Positions 47,171-55,569 of a DNA stretch of 64,000 nucleotides are shown in pieces. The notes below the pieces were generated by a model, which saw only the letters and a list, made by a program, of their open reading frames with translations, did no database searches and was not told the origin of the DNA. The first letter of the stretch is position 1; each line of letters begins with the position of its first letter. Source of the DNA: Pseudomonas hunanensis (GTDB lineage Bacteria; Pseudomonadota; Gammaproteobacteria; Pseudomonadales; Pseudomonadaceae). A program made the translations under genes and the position numbers. The stretch lies in contig NZ_QJRC01000071.1 of assembly GCF_013393325.1 (NCBI RefSeq), forward strand, positions 124,001-188,000. The letters run 5' to 3'.

Positions 47171-48148
47171 TTACTCGCCCCAGACGTCCTTGAGGACGTT
47201 GACCCAGTTCTCGCCCATGATCTTGCGCACCACGCGCTCGGAGTGGCCGCGCTTGAGCAAGGTTTCGGTGAGGTTGGGGAATTCGCCCACGGTACGGATG
47301 CCCAGCGGGTTGATGATCTTGCCGAAGTTGGTCAGGCGTCGGGCGTAGCCCTTGTCGTGGGTCAGGTACTCGAAGAAGTCCTGGCCGTGGCCCTGGGTGA
47401 AGTCGGTACCGATACCGATGGCGTCTTCACCGACGATGTTCATGGTGTACTCGATGGCTTCGGCGTAGTCGTCGATGTTCGAATCGATGCCTTTGGCCAG
47501 GAACGGCGCGAACATGGTCACGCCAACGAAGCCGCCGTGGTCGGCAATGAACTTCAGCTCTTCGTCCGACTTGTTGCGCGGATGCTCTTTCAGGCCCGAG
47601 GGCAGGCAGTGCGAGTAGCACACCGGCTTTTTCGATTCGAGGATGACTTCTTCGGACGTCTTGGAGCCGACGTGGGACAGGTCGCACATGATGCCTACGC
47701 GGTTCATTTCCGCGACGATCTCACGACCGAAGCCCGACAGGCCGCCGTCACGCTCGTAGCACCCAGTACCTACCAGGTTCTGGGTGTTGTAGCACATCTG
47801 CACAATGCCCACGCCCAGTTGCTTGAACACGTCCACATAGGCGATCTGGTCTTCGAACGCGTGGGCGTTCTGGAAGCCGAAGAGGATGCCGGTCTTGCCC
47901 AGTTCCTTGGCCTTGCGGATGTCGGCGGTGGTGCGCACCGGCATGACCAGGTCACTGTTGTCGCGGATCAGCTTCTGGCTGGTGGCGATGTTGTCGACGG
48001 TAGCCTTGAAGCCTTCCCAGACCGACACCGTGCAGTTGGCCGCGGTCAGCCCGCCTTTGCGCATGTCCTCGAACAGCTCGCGGTTCCATTTGGCAATGAT
48101 CAGGCCGTCGATGACGATGCTGTCGGCATGAAGTTCGGCTGGGCTCAT
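47171..48148 (-). CDS. M19 renal-dipeptidase-family protein with altered metal site
   Basis: ATG 48148 (MSPAELHADSIVIDG) gives 325 residues. The fold assignment rests on DLSHVGSKTSEEVI, CYSHCLPSGLKEHPRNKSDEELKFIADHGGFVGV and GIGTDFTQGH, all typical of membrane dipeptidases. The N-terminal D-x-H-x-D metal motif is replaced (IDGLIIAKWN) and the bridging Glu region reads FGFQNAHAF, so two metal ligands appear missing. It leads the unit with the V4R-like gene and dgcA-dgcB-etfAB. A role acting on betaine-derived compounds, rather than dipeptides, is possible. Confidence 0.85.
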   Translation of the reverse strand: MSPAELHADSIVIDGLIIAKWNRELFEDMRKGGLTAANCTVSVWEGFKATVDNIATSQKLIRDNSDLVMPVRTTADIRKAKELGKTGILFGFQNAHAFEDQIAYVDVFKQLGVGIVQMCYNTQNLVGTGCYERDGGLSGFGREIVAEMNRVGIMCDLSHVGSKTSEEVILESKKPVCYSHCLPSGLKEHPRNKSDEELKFIADHGGFVGVTMFAPFLAKGIDSNIDDYAEAIEYTMNIVGEDAIGIGTDFTQGHGQDFFEYLTHDKGYARRLTNFGKIINPLGIRTVGEFPNLTETLLKRGHSERVVRKIMGENWVNVLKDVWGE

Positions 48149-48432
48149 CAGGCTGTCCCCTTTTATTGAATGGTTGGCGCCAAACCTTGTGCCGGCGCTT
48201 TGGGGCCAGCATATGCCTGTGCCCAAAGGCGCCCCGATGCAAAAACGACAGGGGGTTTGCCGAAAGCGTCAACGCGCGACAACACGCCCTCTGGCGCGGC
48301 GCCTGGCGATGAGAGACAGTCTCGATAACGACCTTTCTGGCTGCTTTATGAACATTTCGTCAGAGAGCTACCGCCTTGCCCTCGGCTGAGCGAGAATCCC
48401 TGCGATTCGTCAGCCTGTTGAGGAGAAAACGG
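48149..48432. other. Divergent promoter region of the M19-like/dgc unit and DUF1311 gene
   Basis: 284 bp without a gene. The inverted GGCGCC/AAAGGCGCC words around 48176-48236 are suggestive but I could not define a clear operator. Confidence 0.4.
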
Positions 48433-48834
48433 ATGAAATCATTGGCATGGCTGGTACTGCTGGCTGTCGTATCGGGCGCCCAGGCCGGCGAGGAAGAAAG
48501 CACCCCGTGCGACAACGTCGAAACCGACCAGCAGACCTACGCGTGCGCGGCGTTCAACAAGCAGACTGCCGAGCGCGAACTGAAAGCGGCGTATGACGAC
48601 CTGATCCAGCGCATCCGCGATCAATATGCCGAAGAAGGCGACCAGGCCACCGCGCTGATCGGGCGCATGGACGCGGCCGAAAAACTGTGGACACAGTTGC
48701 GCGATGCGGATTGCAAGGTCGAGACCTATGCCGAAAAGCCAGGGAGCAAGGCGTTCCAGGCGGCTTGGGATACCTGCGTGGCGCAGCGCAGTGATGACCG
48801 GTCGGAATACCTGCAGAGCATTGGTCAGCAATAG
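48433..48834 (+). CDS. Periplasmic DUF1311/LprI-like protein
   Basis: ATG 48433 (MKSLAWLVLLAVVSGAQAG) behind AGGAGA gives 133 residues with a signal peptide cut after AQA. The mature domain has four cysteines (TPCDNVET, YACAAF, ADCKVET, DTCVAQ) and the pattern A-x-L-x-W-x-x-L-R-D-A-D-C of the LprI/DUF1311 lysozyme-inhibitor-like family. It probably folds with two disulfides in the periplasm. It is not linked functionally to the catabolic genes around it. Confidence 0.85.
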   Translation: MKSLAWLVLLAVVSGAQAGEEESTPCDNVETDQQTYACAAFNKQTAERELKAAYDDLIQRIRDQYAEEGDQATALIGRMDAAEKLWTQLRDADCKVETYAEKPGSKAFQAAWDTCVAQRSDDRSEYLQSIGQQ

Positions 48835-48847
48835 GGGCTGCCGATGA

Positions 48848-48893
48848 CGTGGGAGCGGCCCTGGGTCGCGAAAGGGCCGCAAAGCGGCCCCAG
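48848..48893. repeat. Single REP, degenerate 'ACACAAGGCCGCTCC' class
   Basis: GGGAGCGGCCCTGGGTCGCGAAAG with a GGGCCGC-AAA-GCGGCCC stem between the convergent DUF1311 and cdhR genes. Confidence 0.65.
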
Positions 48894-48915
48894 GTTTTGG
48901 GGCTGCCCAAGACCC

Positions 48916-49860
48916 TCATAGCGCCCGAGCCAAGCGATCCTCCCGCGGGCAACGCTGATACCGCGCCCGGTAGCAGCGGGTAAAGTACGAAGCGGACTCG
49001 AACCCGCAGGCTACCCCCACCTCCAGCACGCTCATGTCGGTCTGGCGCAACAGCTGCCGCGCCTTGTCCAACCGCAGGCGCAAATAAAACCCACTGGGTG
49101 TGTCGTCCAGGTGCACACGGAACAGCCGCTCCAGCTGGCGCCGGGTCACCTGCACCGCTTCAGCCAGCACCTGGGTATTGAGCGGCTGCTCGGTGTTGCG
49201 CTCCATTTCGCCAATCACCTTCACCAGTTTCTTGTTGCTGATGCCATAGCGGCTGGCAATCTGCATGCGCTGATGGTCCTGTCGCTGGCGGATACGCCCG
49301 AGCACGAACTGCTCCGACACCTGCACCGCCAGCTCGCTGCCATGGGCCTGTGCAATCAGGTCGAGCATCAGGTCGATCGATGCCGTGCCGCCAGCACAGG
49401 TGATGCGCCGTCGGTCGATCTCGAACAGCTCTTGGGTTGCCTGCAGGCTCGGGTAGTTTTCCTTGAACGCCTCCAGCGCCTCCCAATGCACGGTAGCCCG
49501 GTGGCCATCGAGCAAGCCAGCTTCCGCCAGCACCACAGCGCCGGTATCGATGCCGCCCAGAATCACCCCGTCATGGTCCAGGCGGCGCAGCGCCTGCTGC
49601 AGTGGCGGCCCATAGCAGGCCAACGGGTCGAAGCCAGCCACGATCAGCAAGATGCCGCCCGGCTCGCCGGCCGCCAACGCCGCATCGGCGTTCACCGACA
49701 TGCCATTGCTGGCCTGCACAGCGCCACCGTCCAGGCTCAGCACCTGCCAGCGATAGGACGGGCCTTTGAAGCGGTTGGCCACCCGCAGTGGCTCAAGGGC
49801 ACTGATGAAGCCCATTGCCGAGAAGCCTGGCAACAACAGGAAATGAATGATTTGCGGCAT
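48916..49860 (-). CDS. cdhR: Carnitine catabolism transcriptional activator, GATase1-like AraC family
   Basis: ATG 49860 (MPQIIHFLLLPGFSAMG) is preferred, with GGAG six bases upstream, giving 314 residues. The N-terminal DJ-1/PfpI-like ligand domain (about 1-190) and two C-terminal helix-turn-helix motifs (LNTQVLAEAVQVTRRQLERLF, VLEVGVACGFESASYFTRCYR) are typical of the CdhR/GbdR/ArgR group. It is divergent from caiX and the carnitine operon it probably activates. Direct repeats TGGTCGCC 21 bp apart in the intergenic region are likely its operator. Confidence 0.9.
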   Translation of the reverse strand: MPQIIHFLLLPGFSAMGFISALEPLRVANRFKGPSYRWQVLSLDGGAVQASNGMSVNADAALAAGEPGGILLIVAGFDPLACYGPPLQQALRRLDHDGVILGGIDTGAVVLAEAGLLDGHRATVHWEALEAFKENYPSLQATQELFEIDRRRITCAGGTASIDLMLDLIAQAHGSELAVQVSEQFVLGRIRQRQDHQRMQIASRYGISNKKLVKVIGEMERNTEQPLNTQVLAEAVQVTRRQLERLFRVHLDDTPSGFYLRLRLDKARQLLRQTDMSVLEVGVACGFESASYFTRCYRARYQRCPREDRLARAL

Positions 49861-49880
49861 TGCATGCTCCACGGCAAAGG

Positions 49881-49909
49881 TGGTCGCCTCCGTGCAACTG
49901 TTGGTCGCC
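49881..49909. promoter_or_regulatory. 21-bp-period direct repeat, candidate CdhR operator
   Basis: TGGTCGCC occurs at 49881-49888 and 49902-49909, exactly 21 bp apart (two helical turns), as expected for an AraC-family dimer. It lies between divergent cdhR and caiX. Confidence 0.55.
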
Positions 49910-50006
49910 AGGGTGCGATTTTTCACCCTGCCAGCAGCGTAGCGTGTTCACACGGCCCAGAGAGGTCGGAACCCATAACAATATGCACTGCCGATGGAGA
50001 GCCACC

Positions 50007-50951
50007 ATGCACAGCTTGATCCGCCGCAGCCTGTTGACCCTTGCCCTGAGCAGCATCGCCACTTCCCCGCTTTTCGCTGCAGAGCCTGCGGCCTGCAAAA
50101 ACGTCCGCTTGGGCGTGGTCAACTGGACCGACGTCATCGCCACCAGCGCCATGGCCCAGGTGCTGCTCGATGGCCTGGGCTACCAGACCAAACAGACCAG
50201 CGCCTCGCAGCAGATCATCTTCGCCGGCATACGCGACAAACGCCTGGACATGTTCCTGGGTTACTGGAACCCGATCATGACCCAAACCATTACCCCGTTC
50301 GTCGATGCTAACCAGGTCAAAGTACTGGACAAGCCAAGCCTGGAGGACGCCCGCGCCACCCTGGCCGTACCGAAATACCTCTACGACAAGGGTTTGAAGA
50401 CCTTCGCCGACATCCACAAGTTCGAGAAAGAGCTGGGTGGCAAGATCTATGGCATCGAACCCGGCTCCGGTGCCAACACCCAGATCAAGGCGATGATCAC
50501 CAAGAACCAGTTCGGCCTGGGCAAGTTCCAGCTGGTCGAGTCCAGCGAGGCCGGCATGCTGGCCGCCGTCGATCGCGCCGTGCGGCGCAAGGAAGCCGTG
50601 GTGTTCTTCGGTTGGGCGCCGCACCCGATGAACGTGAACATCGACATGGCCTACCTGGGTGACAGCCAGGATGCGCTCGGCCCTGACGAAGGCCGCGCGA
50701 CGGTGTGGACGGTGACTGCGCCGGATTACGCCGAACGCTGCCCCAATGCCCACCGCCTGCTGGCCAACCTGAACTTCAGCGCCGAGGACGAGAGCCGCAT
50801 GATGCAGCCGCTGCTCGACCACAAGGATGCGCTGGAATCGGCCCGCCAATGGCTCAAGGACCACCCCGACGACAAGGCCCGCTGGCTTGAGGGTGTGACC
50901 ACCTTCGATGGCAAGCCGGCTGCGGACAATCTGAAGCTTACCGCTAACTGA
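50007..50951 (+). CDS. caiX: Carnitine-binding periplasmic protein of an ABC transporter
   Basis: ATG 50007 (MHSLIRRSLLTLALSS) behind GGAGAG gives 314 residues with a signal peptide ending PLFAAE. The mature protein is an OpuAC/ProX-type quaternary amine-binding protein: VRLGVVNWTDVIATSAMA, DMFLGYWNPIM, GKIYGIEPGSGANT and FFGWAPHPMN, with Trp/Tyr residues that form the aromatic cage. There is no permease or ATPase next to it. It very probably uses the core transporter CbcWV encoded at 58421-60441, as known for P. aeruginosa CaiX. First gene of the carnitine unit. Confidence 0.9.
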   Translation: MHSLIRRSLLTLALSSIATSPLFAAEPAACKNVRLGVVNWTDVIATSAMAQVLLDGLGYQTKQTSASQQIIFAGIRDKRLDMFLGYWNPIMTQTITPFVDANQVKVLDKPSLEDARATLAVPKYLYDKGLKTFADIHKFEKELGGKIYGIEPGSGANTQIKAMITKNQFGLGKFQLVESSEAGMLAAVDRAVRRKEAVVFFGWAPHPMNVNIDMAYLGDSQDALGPDEGRATVWTVTAPDYAERCPNAHRLLANLNFSAEDESRMMQPLLDHKDALESARQWLKDHPDDKARWLEGVTTFDGKPAADNLKLTAN

Positions 50952-50954
50952 TCC

Positions 50955-51049
50955 GGCGCTTTCGCAGCACAAGGCTGCTCCTACAGGCACAGCGCCAAGT
51001 TCAGGGTCACTGCTGACCCTGTGGGAGCGGGCTTGCCCGCGAAAAGGCC
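50955..51049. repeat. Mixed REP pair
   Basis: A degenerate 'GCACAAGGCTGCTCC' copy is paired with an inverted 'GAGCGGGCTTGCCCGCG' copy. It is the only pair in the window joining the two REP classes. Located between caiX and cdhC. Confidence 0.7.
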
Positions 51050-51076
51050 AGCACAGACACCACAAGGAACCGCACC

Positions 51077-51961
51077 ATGAACCACGACGTCATCATCACC
51101 TGCGCCCTCACTGGCGCTGGCGACACCGCCTCGAAAAGCCACCTGGTCCCGGTCACCCCCAAGCAGATCGCCGAATCCGCCGTCGAAGCCGCCAAAGCCG
51201 GTGCCACCGTGGTCCACTGCCACGTCCGCGACCCGCAAACCGGCCGCTTCAGCCGCGACGTGGCGCTGTACCGCGAAGTCATGGAACGCATCCGCGAAGC
51301 CGATGTGGACATCATCGTCAACCTCACTGCCGGCATGGGCGGCGACCTGGAAATCGGCCCCGGTGAAACGCCCCTGGAGTTCGGCCCAGGCACCGACCTG
51401 ATCGGCCCTCTGGAGCGCCTGGCCCACGTCGAGGCGCTGCTGCCGGAAATCTGCACCCTCGACTGCGGCACGCTCAATTTCGGTGACGGCAACTCGATCT
51501 ACGTTTCAACCCCCGCACAACTGCGCGCCGGGGCCAAGCGCATCACCGAACTGGGGGTGAAGGCCGAGCTGGAAATCTTCGACACCGGCCACCTGTGGTT
51601 CGCCAAGCAGATGATGAAGGAAGGCCTGCTCGAAGACCCGCTGTTCCAGCTGTGCCTGGGCATCCCGTGGGGCGCGCCGGCCGACACCACCACCATGAAA
51701 GCCATGGTCGACAACCTGCCAGCCAACGTCACCTGGGCAGGCTTCGGCATCGGCCGCATGCAGATGCCCATGGCAGCACAAGCGGTGCTGTTGGGCGGCA
51801 ACGTGCGGGTCGGGCTGGAAGACAACCTGTACCTGGACCGCGGTGTGCTGGCCAGCAACGGCCAACTGGTGGAACGCGCTGCCGAGATCATCACCCGCAT
51901 GGGTGGCCGTGTGCTCAGCCCGGCAGAAGGCCGGGAAAAAATGAACCTCAAGCGCCGCTGA
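51077..51961 (+). CDS. cdhC: 3-dehydrocarnitine cleavage enzyme (BKACE family)
   Basis: The 294-residue beta-keto acid cleavage enzyme starts [17 protein letters not shown]. Family blocks seen are [15 protein letters not shown] (metal-binding His-x-His), [14 protein letters not shown] and [13 protein letters not shown]. The enzyme condenses 3-dehydrocarnitine with acetyl-CoA to give betainyl-CoA and acetoacetate. It is followed 18 bp later by cdhA. Confidence 0.92.
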   Translation: MNHDVIITCALTGAGDTASKSHLVPVTPKQIAESAVEAAKAGATVVHCHVRDPQTGRFSRDVALYREVMERIREADVDIIVNLTAGMGGDLEIGPGETPLEFGPGTDLIGPLERLAHVEALLPEICTLDCGTLNFGDGNSIYVSTPAQLRAGAKRITELGVKAELEIFDTGHLWFAKQMMKEGLLEDPLFQLCLGIPWGAPADTTTMKAMVDNLPANVTWAGFGIGRMQMPMAAQAVLLGGNVRVGLEDNLYLDRGVLASNGQLVERAAEIITRMGGRVLSPAEGREKMNLKRR

Positions 51962-51979
51962 TTCCTTCAGGAGACCGAT

Positions 51980-52945
51980 ATGCCCTTCATCACCGAGATC
52001 AAGACTTTCGCCGCCCTGGGTAGCGGCGTGATCGGCAGCGGCTGGGTCGCCCGCGCCCTCGCCCACGGCCTGGACGTGGTCGCCTGGGACCCGGCGCCCG
52101 GCGCCGAGCAAGCCCTGCGCAAGCGTATTGCCAACGCCTGGCCGGCGCTGGAGAAGCAGGGCCTTGCACAAGGCGCGTCACAGGACCGCCTGAAGTTCGT
52201 GGCCACCATCGAGGAATGCGTGCGCGACGCCGACTTCATCCAGGAAAGCGCGCCAGAGCGACTGGACCTCAAGCTCGACCTGCACGCGAAGATTAGCGCT
52301 GCGGCCAAGCCTGACGCCATCATCGGCAGCAGCACTTCAGGGCTGCTGCCCAGCGAGTTCTACGAGTCGTCCACTCACCCTGAGCGCTGCGTGGTCGGTC
52401 ACCCGTTCAATCCGGTGTACCTGCTGCCACTGGTGGAAATCGTCGGTGGTAACCGCACTTCGCCTGAAGCCATCGAAGCGGCAAGAAGCATCTACACCGC
52501 CCTTGGCATGCGCCCGCTGCATGCGCGCAAGGAAGTGCCGGGGTTCATCGCCGACCGCCTGCTCGAAGCGCTGTGGCGTGAGGCGCTGCACCTGGTCAAC
52601 GACGGTGTGGCGACTACCGGCGAAATCGACGATGCGATCCGCTTTGGCGCCGGCTTGCGCTGGTCGTTCATGGGTACCTTCCTCACCTACACTCTGGCCG
52701 GTGGCGATGCCGGCATGCGCCACTTCATGTCGCAGTTCGGCCCAGCGCTGAAACTGCCTTGGACCTACTTGCCAGCACCGGAGCTGACCGACCAGTTGAT
52801 CGACGATGTGGTAGACGGCACTTCTGAACAACTGGGTGAACGCAGCATCGCCGCACTTGAGCGCTACCGTGATGACACGCTGCTGGCGGTGCTGGAAGCG
52901 GTGAAAACCAGCAAGGCCAAACACGGCATGGCTTTCGGCGACTGA
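51980..52945 (+). CDS. cdhA: L-carnitine dehydrogenase
   Basis: The 321-residue protein belongs to the 3-hydroxyacyl-CoA dehydrogenase fold. The NAD motif is [26 protein letters not shown], followed by [49 protein letters not shown] and [11 protein letters not shown]. It oxidises L-carnitine to 3-dehydrocarnitine. In some bacteria this enzyme is fused to the thioesterase; here they are separate genes 10 bp apart. Confidence 0.95.
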   Translation: MPFITEIKTFAALGSGVIGSGWVARALAHGLDVVAWDPAPGAEQALRKRIANAWPALEKQGLAQGASQDRLKFVATIEECVRDADFIQESAPERLDLKLDLHAKISAAAKPDAIIGSSTSGLLPSEFYESSTHPERCVVGHPFNPVYLLPLVEIVGGNRTSPEAIEAARSIYTALGMRPLHARKEVPGFIADRLLEALWREALHLVNDGVATTGEIDDAIRFGAGLRWSFMGTFLTYTLAGGDAGMRHFMSQFGPALKLPWTYLPAPELTDQLIDDVVDGTSEQLGERSIAALERYRDDTLLAVLEAVKTSKAKHGMAFGD

Positions 52946-52955
52946 GGACCACGCA

Positions 52956-53432
52956 ATGCCCGCATTGATCACTTACCGCACCCCAGTCCAGGAGGACTGG
53001 GTCGACTACAACGGGCATCTGCGCGATGCCTTCTACCTGCTGATCTTCAGCTACGCCACCGATGCGCTGATGGAGCGCATCGGCCTGGATGCCGACAGCC
53101 GTGGGCAGAGTGGCAATTCGTTGTTCACCCTGGAAGCGCACATCAACTACCTGCATGAAGTAAAGCTAGGCACCGAGGTGTGGGTGCAGACGCAGATCAT
53201 CGGTTTCGATCGCAAGCGCCTGCATGTCTACCACAGCCTGCACCGGGCCGGGTTCGACCAGGTGCTGGCGGCCAGTGAGCAGATGCTGCTGCATGTGGAC
53301 CTGGCGGGGCCAAAGGCGGCGCCGTTCAGTGAGCAGAGTGCCGGGTTGCTACAAGGGTTGCTGGAACAGCAGCAGGATCTGCCACCGGCCGAGTTCGTGG
53401 GCCGGGTGATATCCCTGCCTGCAGCACGGTAA
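52956..53432 (+). CDS. cdhB: Betainyl-CoA thioesterase
   Basis: A 158-residue hotdog-fold (4HBT) protein beginning MPALITYRTPVQEDWVDYNGHLRDAFYLL, with the acidic DYNGH motif typical of the family and LFTLEAHINYLHEVKLGTEVWVQTQ. It hydrolyses betainyl-CoA to glycine betaine and CoA, completing carnitine conversion. Terminator-like hairpin follows at 53443. Confidence 0.9.
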   Translation: MPALITYRTPVQEDWVDYNGHLRDAFYLLIFSYATDALMERIGLDADSRGQSGNSLFTLEAHINYLHEVKLGTEVWVQTQIIGFDRKRLHVYHSLHRAGFDQVLAASEQMLLHVDLAGPKAAPFSEQSAGLLQGLLEQQQDLPPAEFVGRVISLPAAR

Positions 53433-53442
53433 GAAAAAAATA

Positions 53443-53470
53443 GCCCCGGAAAGCCGTGAGCATCCGGGGC
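53443..53470. terminator. Terminator after the carnitine operon
   Basis: GCCCCGGA and TCCGGGGC pair around a 12-base loop, preceded by a run of A after the cdhB stop. The plus-strand T-tail is weak. Confidence 0.5.
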
Positions 53471-53697
53471 AAAGCGCGAGCAACATCCACTGTGCATGAG
53501 TGAGGGTGACCAAACCCTCGGTTGCTGTAGATGGCTTGAGTGTGCGCAGTTCCCGCCAGGTGGATTTAGCCGTAAACGACCTGTTCTTAGCCAAAGCAGC
53601 CATGCCGGCATTCTGTTGTTGCGGGCATGTCGTGGTCGTCACAGAATCGGTCGTAAATCACAGCAGCACTCTCTTAGCGATAAAAGGGACAACAGCC

Positions 53698-53955
53698 ATG
53701 ATGCATGCGGATTTGATTGATCAGGACGACCTGGCAGGCCACCTGCGCGCACGCGGGTTCGAGATACCCGCCGGGGCCAGTGCCGAACAAGCCTGCGAAG
53801 CGGTGGTGCGTGGGCTGACCGAGCCCAATGCACGGGCGCTGAAGGGGATGGTGGAGCAGATGTATACCGGTAGTGCGACGATTCTGCCGGCGGTGCGCCA
53901 AGCCATCGACAAACAGCTGTTGCCGGCGTTGGCGCAGTTCAACAAGCGCGCTTGA
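53698..53955 (+). CDS. Small conserved hypothetical protein after the carnitine operon
   Basis: ATG 53698 (MMHADLIDQDDLAGHL) with AAAAGGGAC upstream gives 85 residues. The product is an acidic-to-neutral soluble helical protein containing HLRARGFEIPAGASAEQACEAVVRGL and a C-terminal VRQAIDKQLLPALAQFNKRA. I recognise no domain. It follows a terminator-like hairpin, so it may have its own promoter in 53471-53690. It ends just before a REP-derived terminator shared with gbdR. Confidence 0.7.
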   Translation: MMHADLIDQDDLAGHLRARGFEIPAGASAEQACEAVVRGLTEPNARALKGMVEQMYTGSATILPAVRQAIDKQLLPALAQFNKRA

Positions 53956-53967
53956 TCGGGTTTTCCT

Positions 53968-54009
53968 GCACTGGCCTCTTCGCGGGTTTACCCGCGAAGA
54001 GGCCAGTGC
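53968..54009. terminator. Compact REP-derived perfect hairpin between the small gene and gbdR
   Basis: 19-bp perfect arms (53968-53986 and 53991-54009; the left arm is GCACTGGCCTCTTCGCGGG) around a TTTA loop. It lies between convergent genes and ends in a T-containing tail (GTTTC). Confidence 0.8.
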
Positions 54010-54013
54010 TGTT

Positions 54014-55120
54014 TCATAGCCTTACACTGGCAAACGTCGATTCGTTGCGCGCCTGGCTCAGGGCCGCCATCGGCCCGCTGTGCGGCGACAGAGTCATGGC
54101 CTGCGGGATCGGCATCATCGCCACCTGCTGGGCGGTGTTGGAGCCCACGCGCTCGTCACGCGGCGGAATACCGAAGTACTCGCGGTAGCACTTGGAGAAG
54201 TGCGGGGTCGACACAAAGCCACACACCGATGCCACTTCGATGATCGACATCGGCGTCTGCTTCAGCAACTGGCGCGCACGGATCAGCCGCAGCTTCAGGT
54301 AGTAGCGCGACGGCGAGCAGTGCAGGTACTTCTGGAACAGCCGCTCGAGCTGGCGTCGCGACACCGACACGTACACCGCCAGTTCGTCCAGGTCGATCGG
54401 TTCTTCGAGGTTGGCCTCCATCAGCGCGACGATTTCCTGCAGCTTCGGCTGGTTGGTGCCGAGCATGTGCTTGAGCGGCACGCGCTGGTGGTCCTGCTCG
54501 TTGCGGATGCGCTCGTAGACGAACATCTCGGAAATGGCCGCCGACAATTCGCGGCCATGATCGCGGCTGATCAGGTGCAGCATCATGTCCAGCGGCGCGG
54601 TGCCACCGGAGCTGGTGAAGCGGTTACGGTCAAGGGTGAACAGGCGGGTGCTCATGTTCACCCGCGGGAAGGCCTCCTGCATCGCGGCCAGGCATTCCCA
54701 GTGCACGCTGCAGTCGAAGCCATCGAGCAGGCCGGCGCAGGCCAGCGCCCAGCTGCCGGTGCACACCGCGCCCAGCCTGCGCGACTGACGGGCCTGGGCT
54801 TGCAGCCAGGTAACGTGTTCACGGGTGACCGACCGCTGAATGCCAACCCCGCCGCAGACGATCACGGTGTCGATGGGCGGTGCATTGCTGATGGCGGCAT
54901 CCGGGGTGATCTGCAAGCCATCGCTGGCCCATACCTGGCCACCGTCGACCGTCAGGGTGTGCCAGCGATACAACTCGCGCCCAGACAGCTGGTTGGCCAT
55001 GCGCAGCGGCTCGACGGCCGATGCCAGGGAAATCAGGGTGAAGTTGTCCAATAGAAGAAACCCGATGGACTGGGGTGCTGTGCGGTTCTGGGTTGGGTTC
55101 CCGGAGGTGTACGACGTCAT
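54014..55120 (-). CDS. gbdR: Glycine betaine/dimethylglycine-responsive transcriptional activator
   Basis: ATG 55120 (MTSYTSGNPTQNRTAP) is preceded by GAGGAGAAA, giving 368 residues. An N-terminal GATase1-like ligand domain (SIGFLLLDNFTLISLASAVEPLRMAN, GGVGIQRSVTREHVTWLQAQA, GAVCTGSWALACAGLLDG) is followed by an AraC-type double helix-turn-helix (IDLDELAVYVSVSRRQLERLF and IIEVASVCGFVSTPHFSKCYREYFGIPP). It activates the gbc, dgc, sox and cbc genes in response to glycine betaine or dimethylglycine in related species. It is flanked by two compact REP-derived hairpins. Confidence 0.95.
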   Translation of the reverse strand: MTSYTSGNPTQNRTAPQSIGFLLLDNFTLISLASAVEPLRMANQLSGRELYRWHTLTVDGGQVWASDGLQITPDAAISNAPPIDTVIVCGGVGIQRSVTREHVTWLQAQARQSRRLGAVCTGSWALACAGLLDGFDCSVHWECLAAMQEAFPRVNMSTRLFTLDRNRFTSSGGTAPLDMMLHLISRDHGRELSAAISEMFVYERIRNEQDHQRVPLKHMLGTNQPKLQEIVALMEANLEEPIDLDELAVYVSVSRRQLERLFQKYLHCSPSRYYLKLRLIRARQLLKQTPMSIIEVASVCGFVSTPHFSKCYREYFGIPPRDERVGSNTAQQVAMMPIPQAMTLSPHSGPMAALSQARNESTFASVRL

Positions 55121-55511
55121 CGCGATTTCTCCTCACACAAATGCAGGGTGTGCCTCAGGCGGGCACTGATTTCTTGTTATTACCCCGATTCATGTGCCGG
55201 GGCTTGGTGGCCAATATCAACGCAAACGCCGTGCCTGAAATTGAACGGCTATCCAAAAAAACCTGAAAACGACGCCTTTATTCGGCAAATCAGGTGCTTT
55301 GATCGAGTTGGCCTGGTGTTCGCAAACGGGCGTGCTAGGCGCCATGCGTGTAACGGCTGAGCAATTTGGTGACACGCGCAGTGTAGGTTGCCCAGAAACG
55401 ACACTCTTGAGTGTCACCGACAACACGAGTACTGATAACGACACCCGACGATCGGTAGGCGTCGTGCGCACCATAAAGAGGCATTGGTGATTGTGCTGCA
55501 CCTGCATCAAC
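55121..55511. other. gbdR upstream region, no gene
   Basis: About 390 bp, somewhat AT-richer than average. Short frames here lack ribosome sites and family resemblance. It must contain the gbdR promoter. Confidence 0.55.
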
Positions 55512-55555
55512 CTCAAGGGCCTCTTCGCGGGTAAAACCGCGAAGAGGCCCTTGAG
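55512..55555. terminator. Compact REP-derived perfect hairpin downstream of serine dehydratase
   Basis: CTCAAGGGCCTCTTCGCGG (55512-55530), loop GTAAAA, then the exact complement at 55537-55555. It follows the serine dehydratase stop (minus strand) by 14 bp. Confidence 0.8.
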
Positions 55556-55569
55556 GGGGGATCAAACCA

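Noticed and set aside
55121..55511. Several short open frames upstream of gbdR
   Set aside because: No ribosome site and no recognisable protein; likely promoter DNA.
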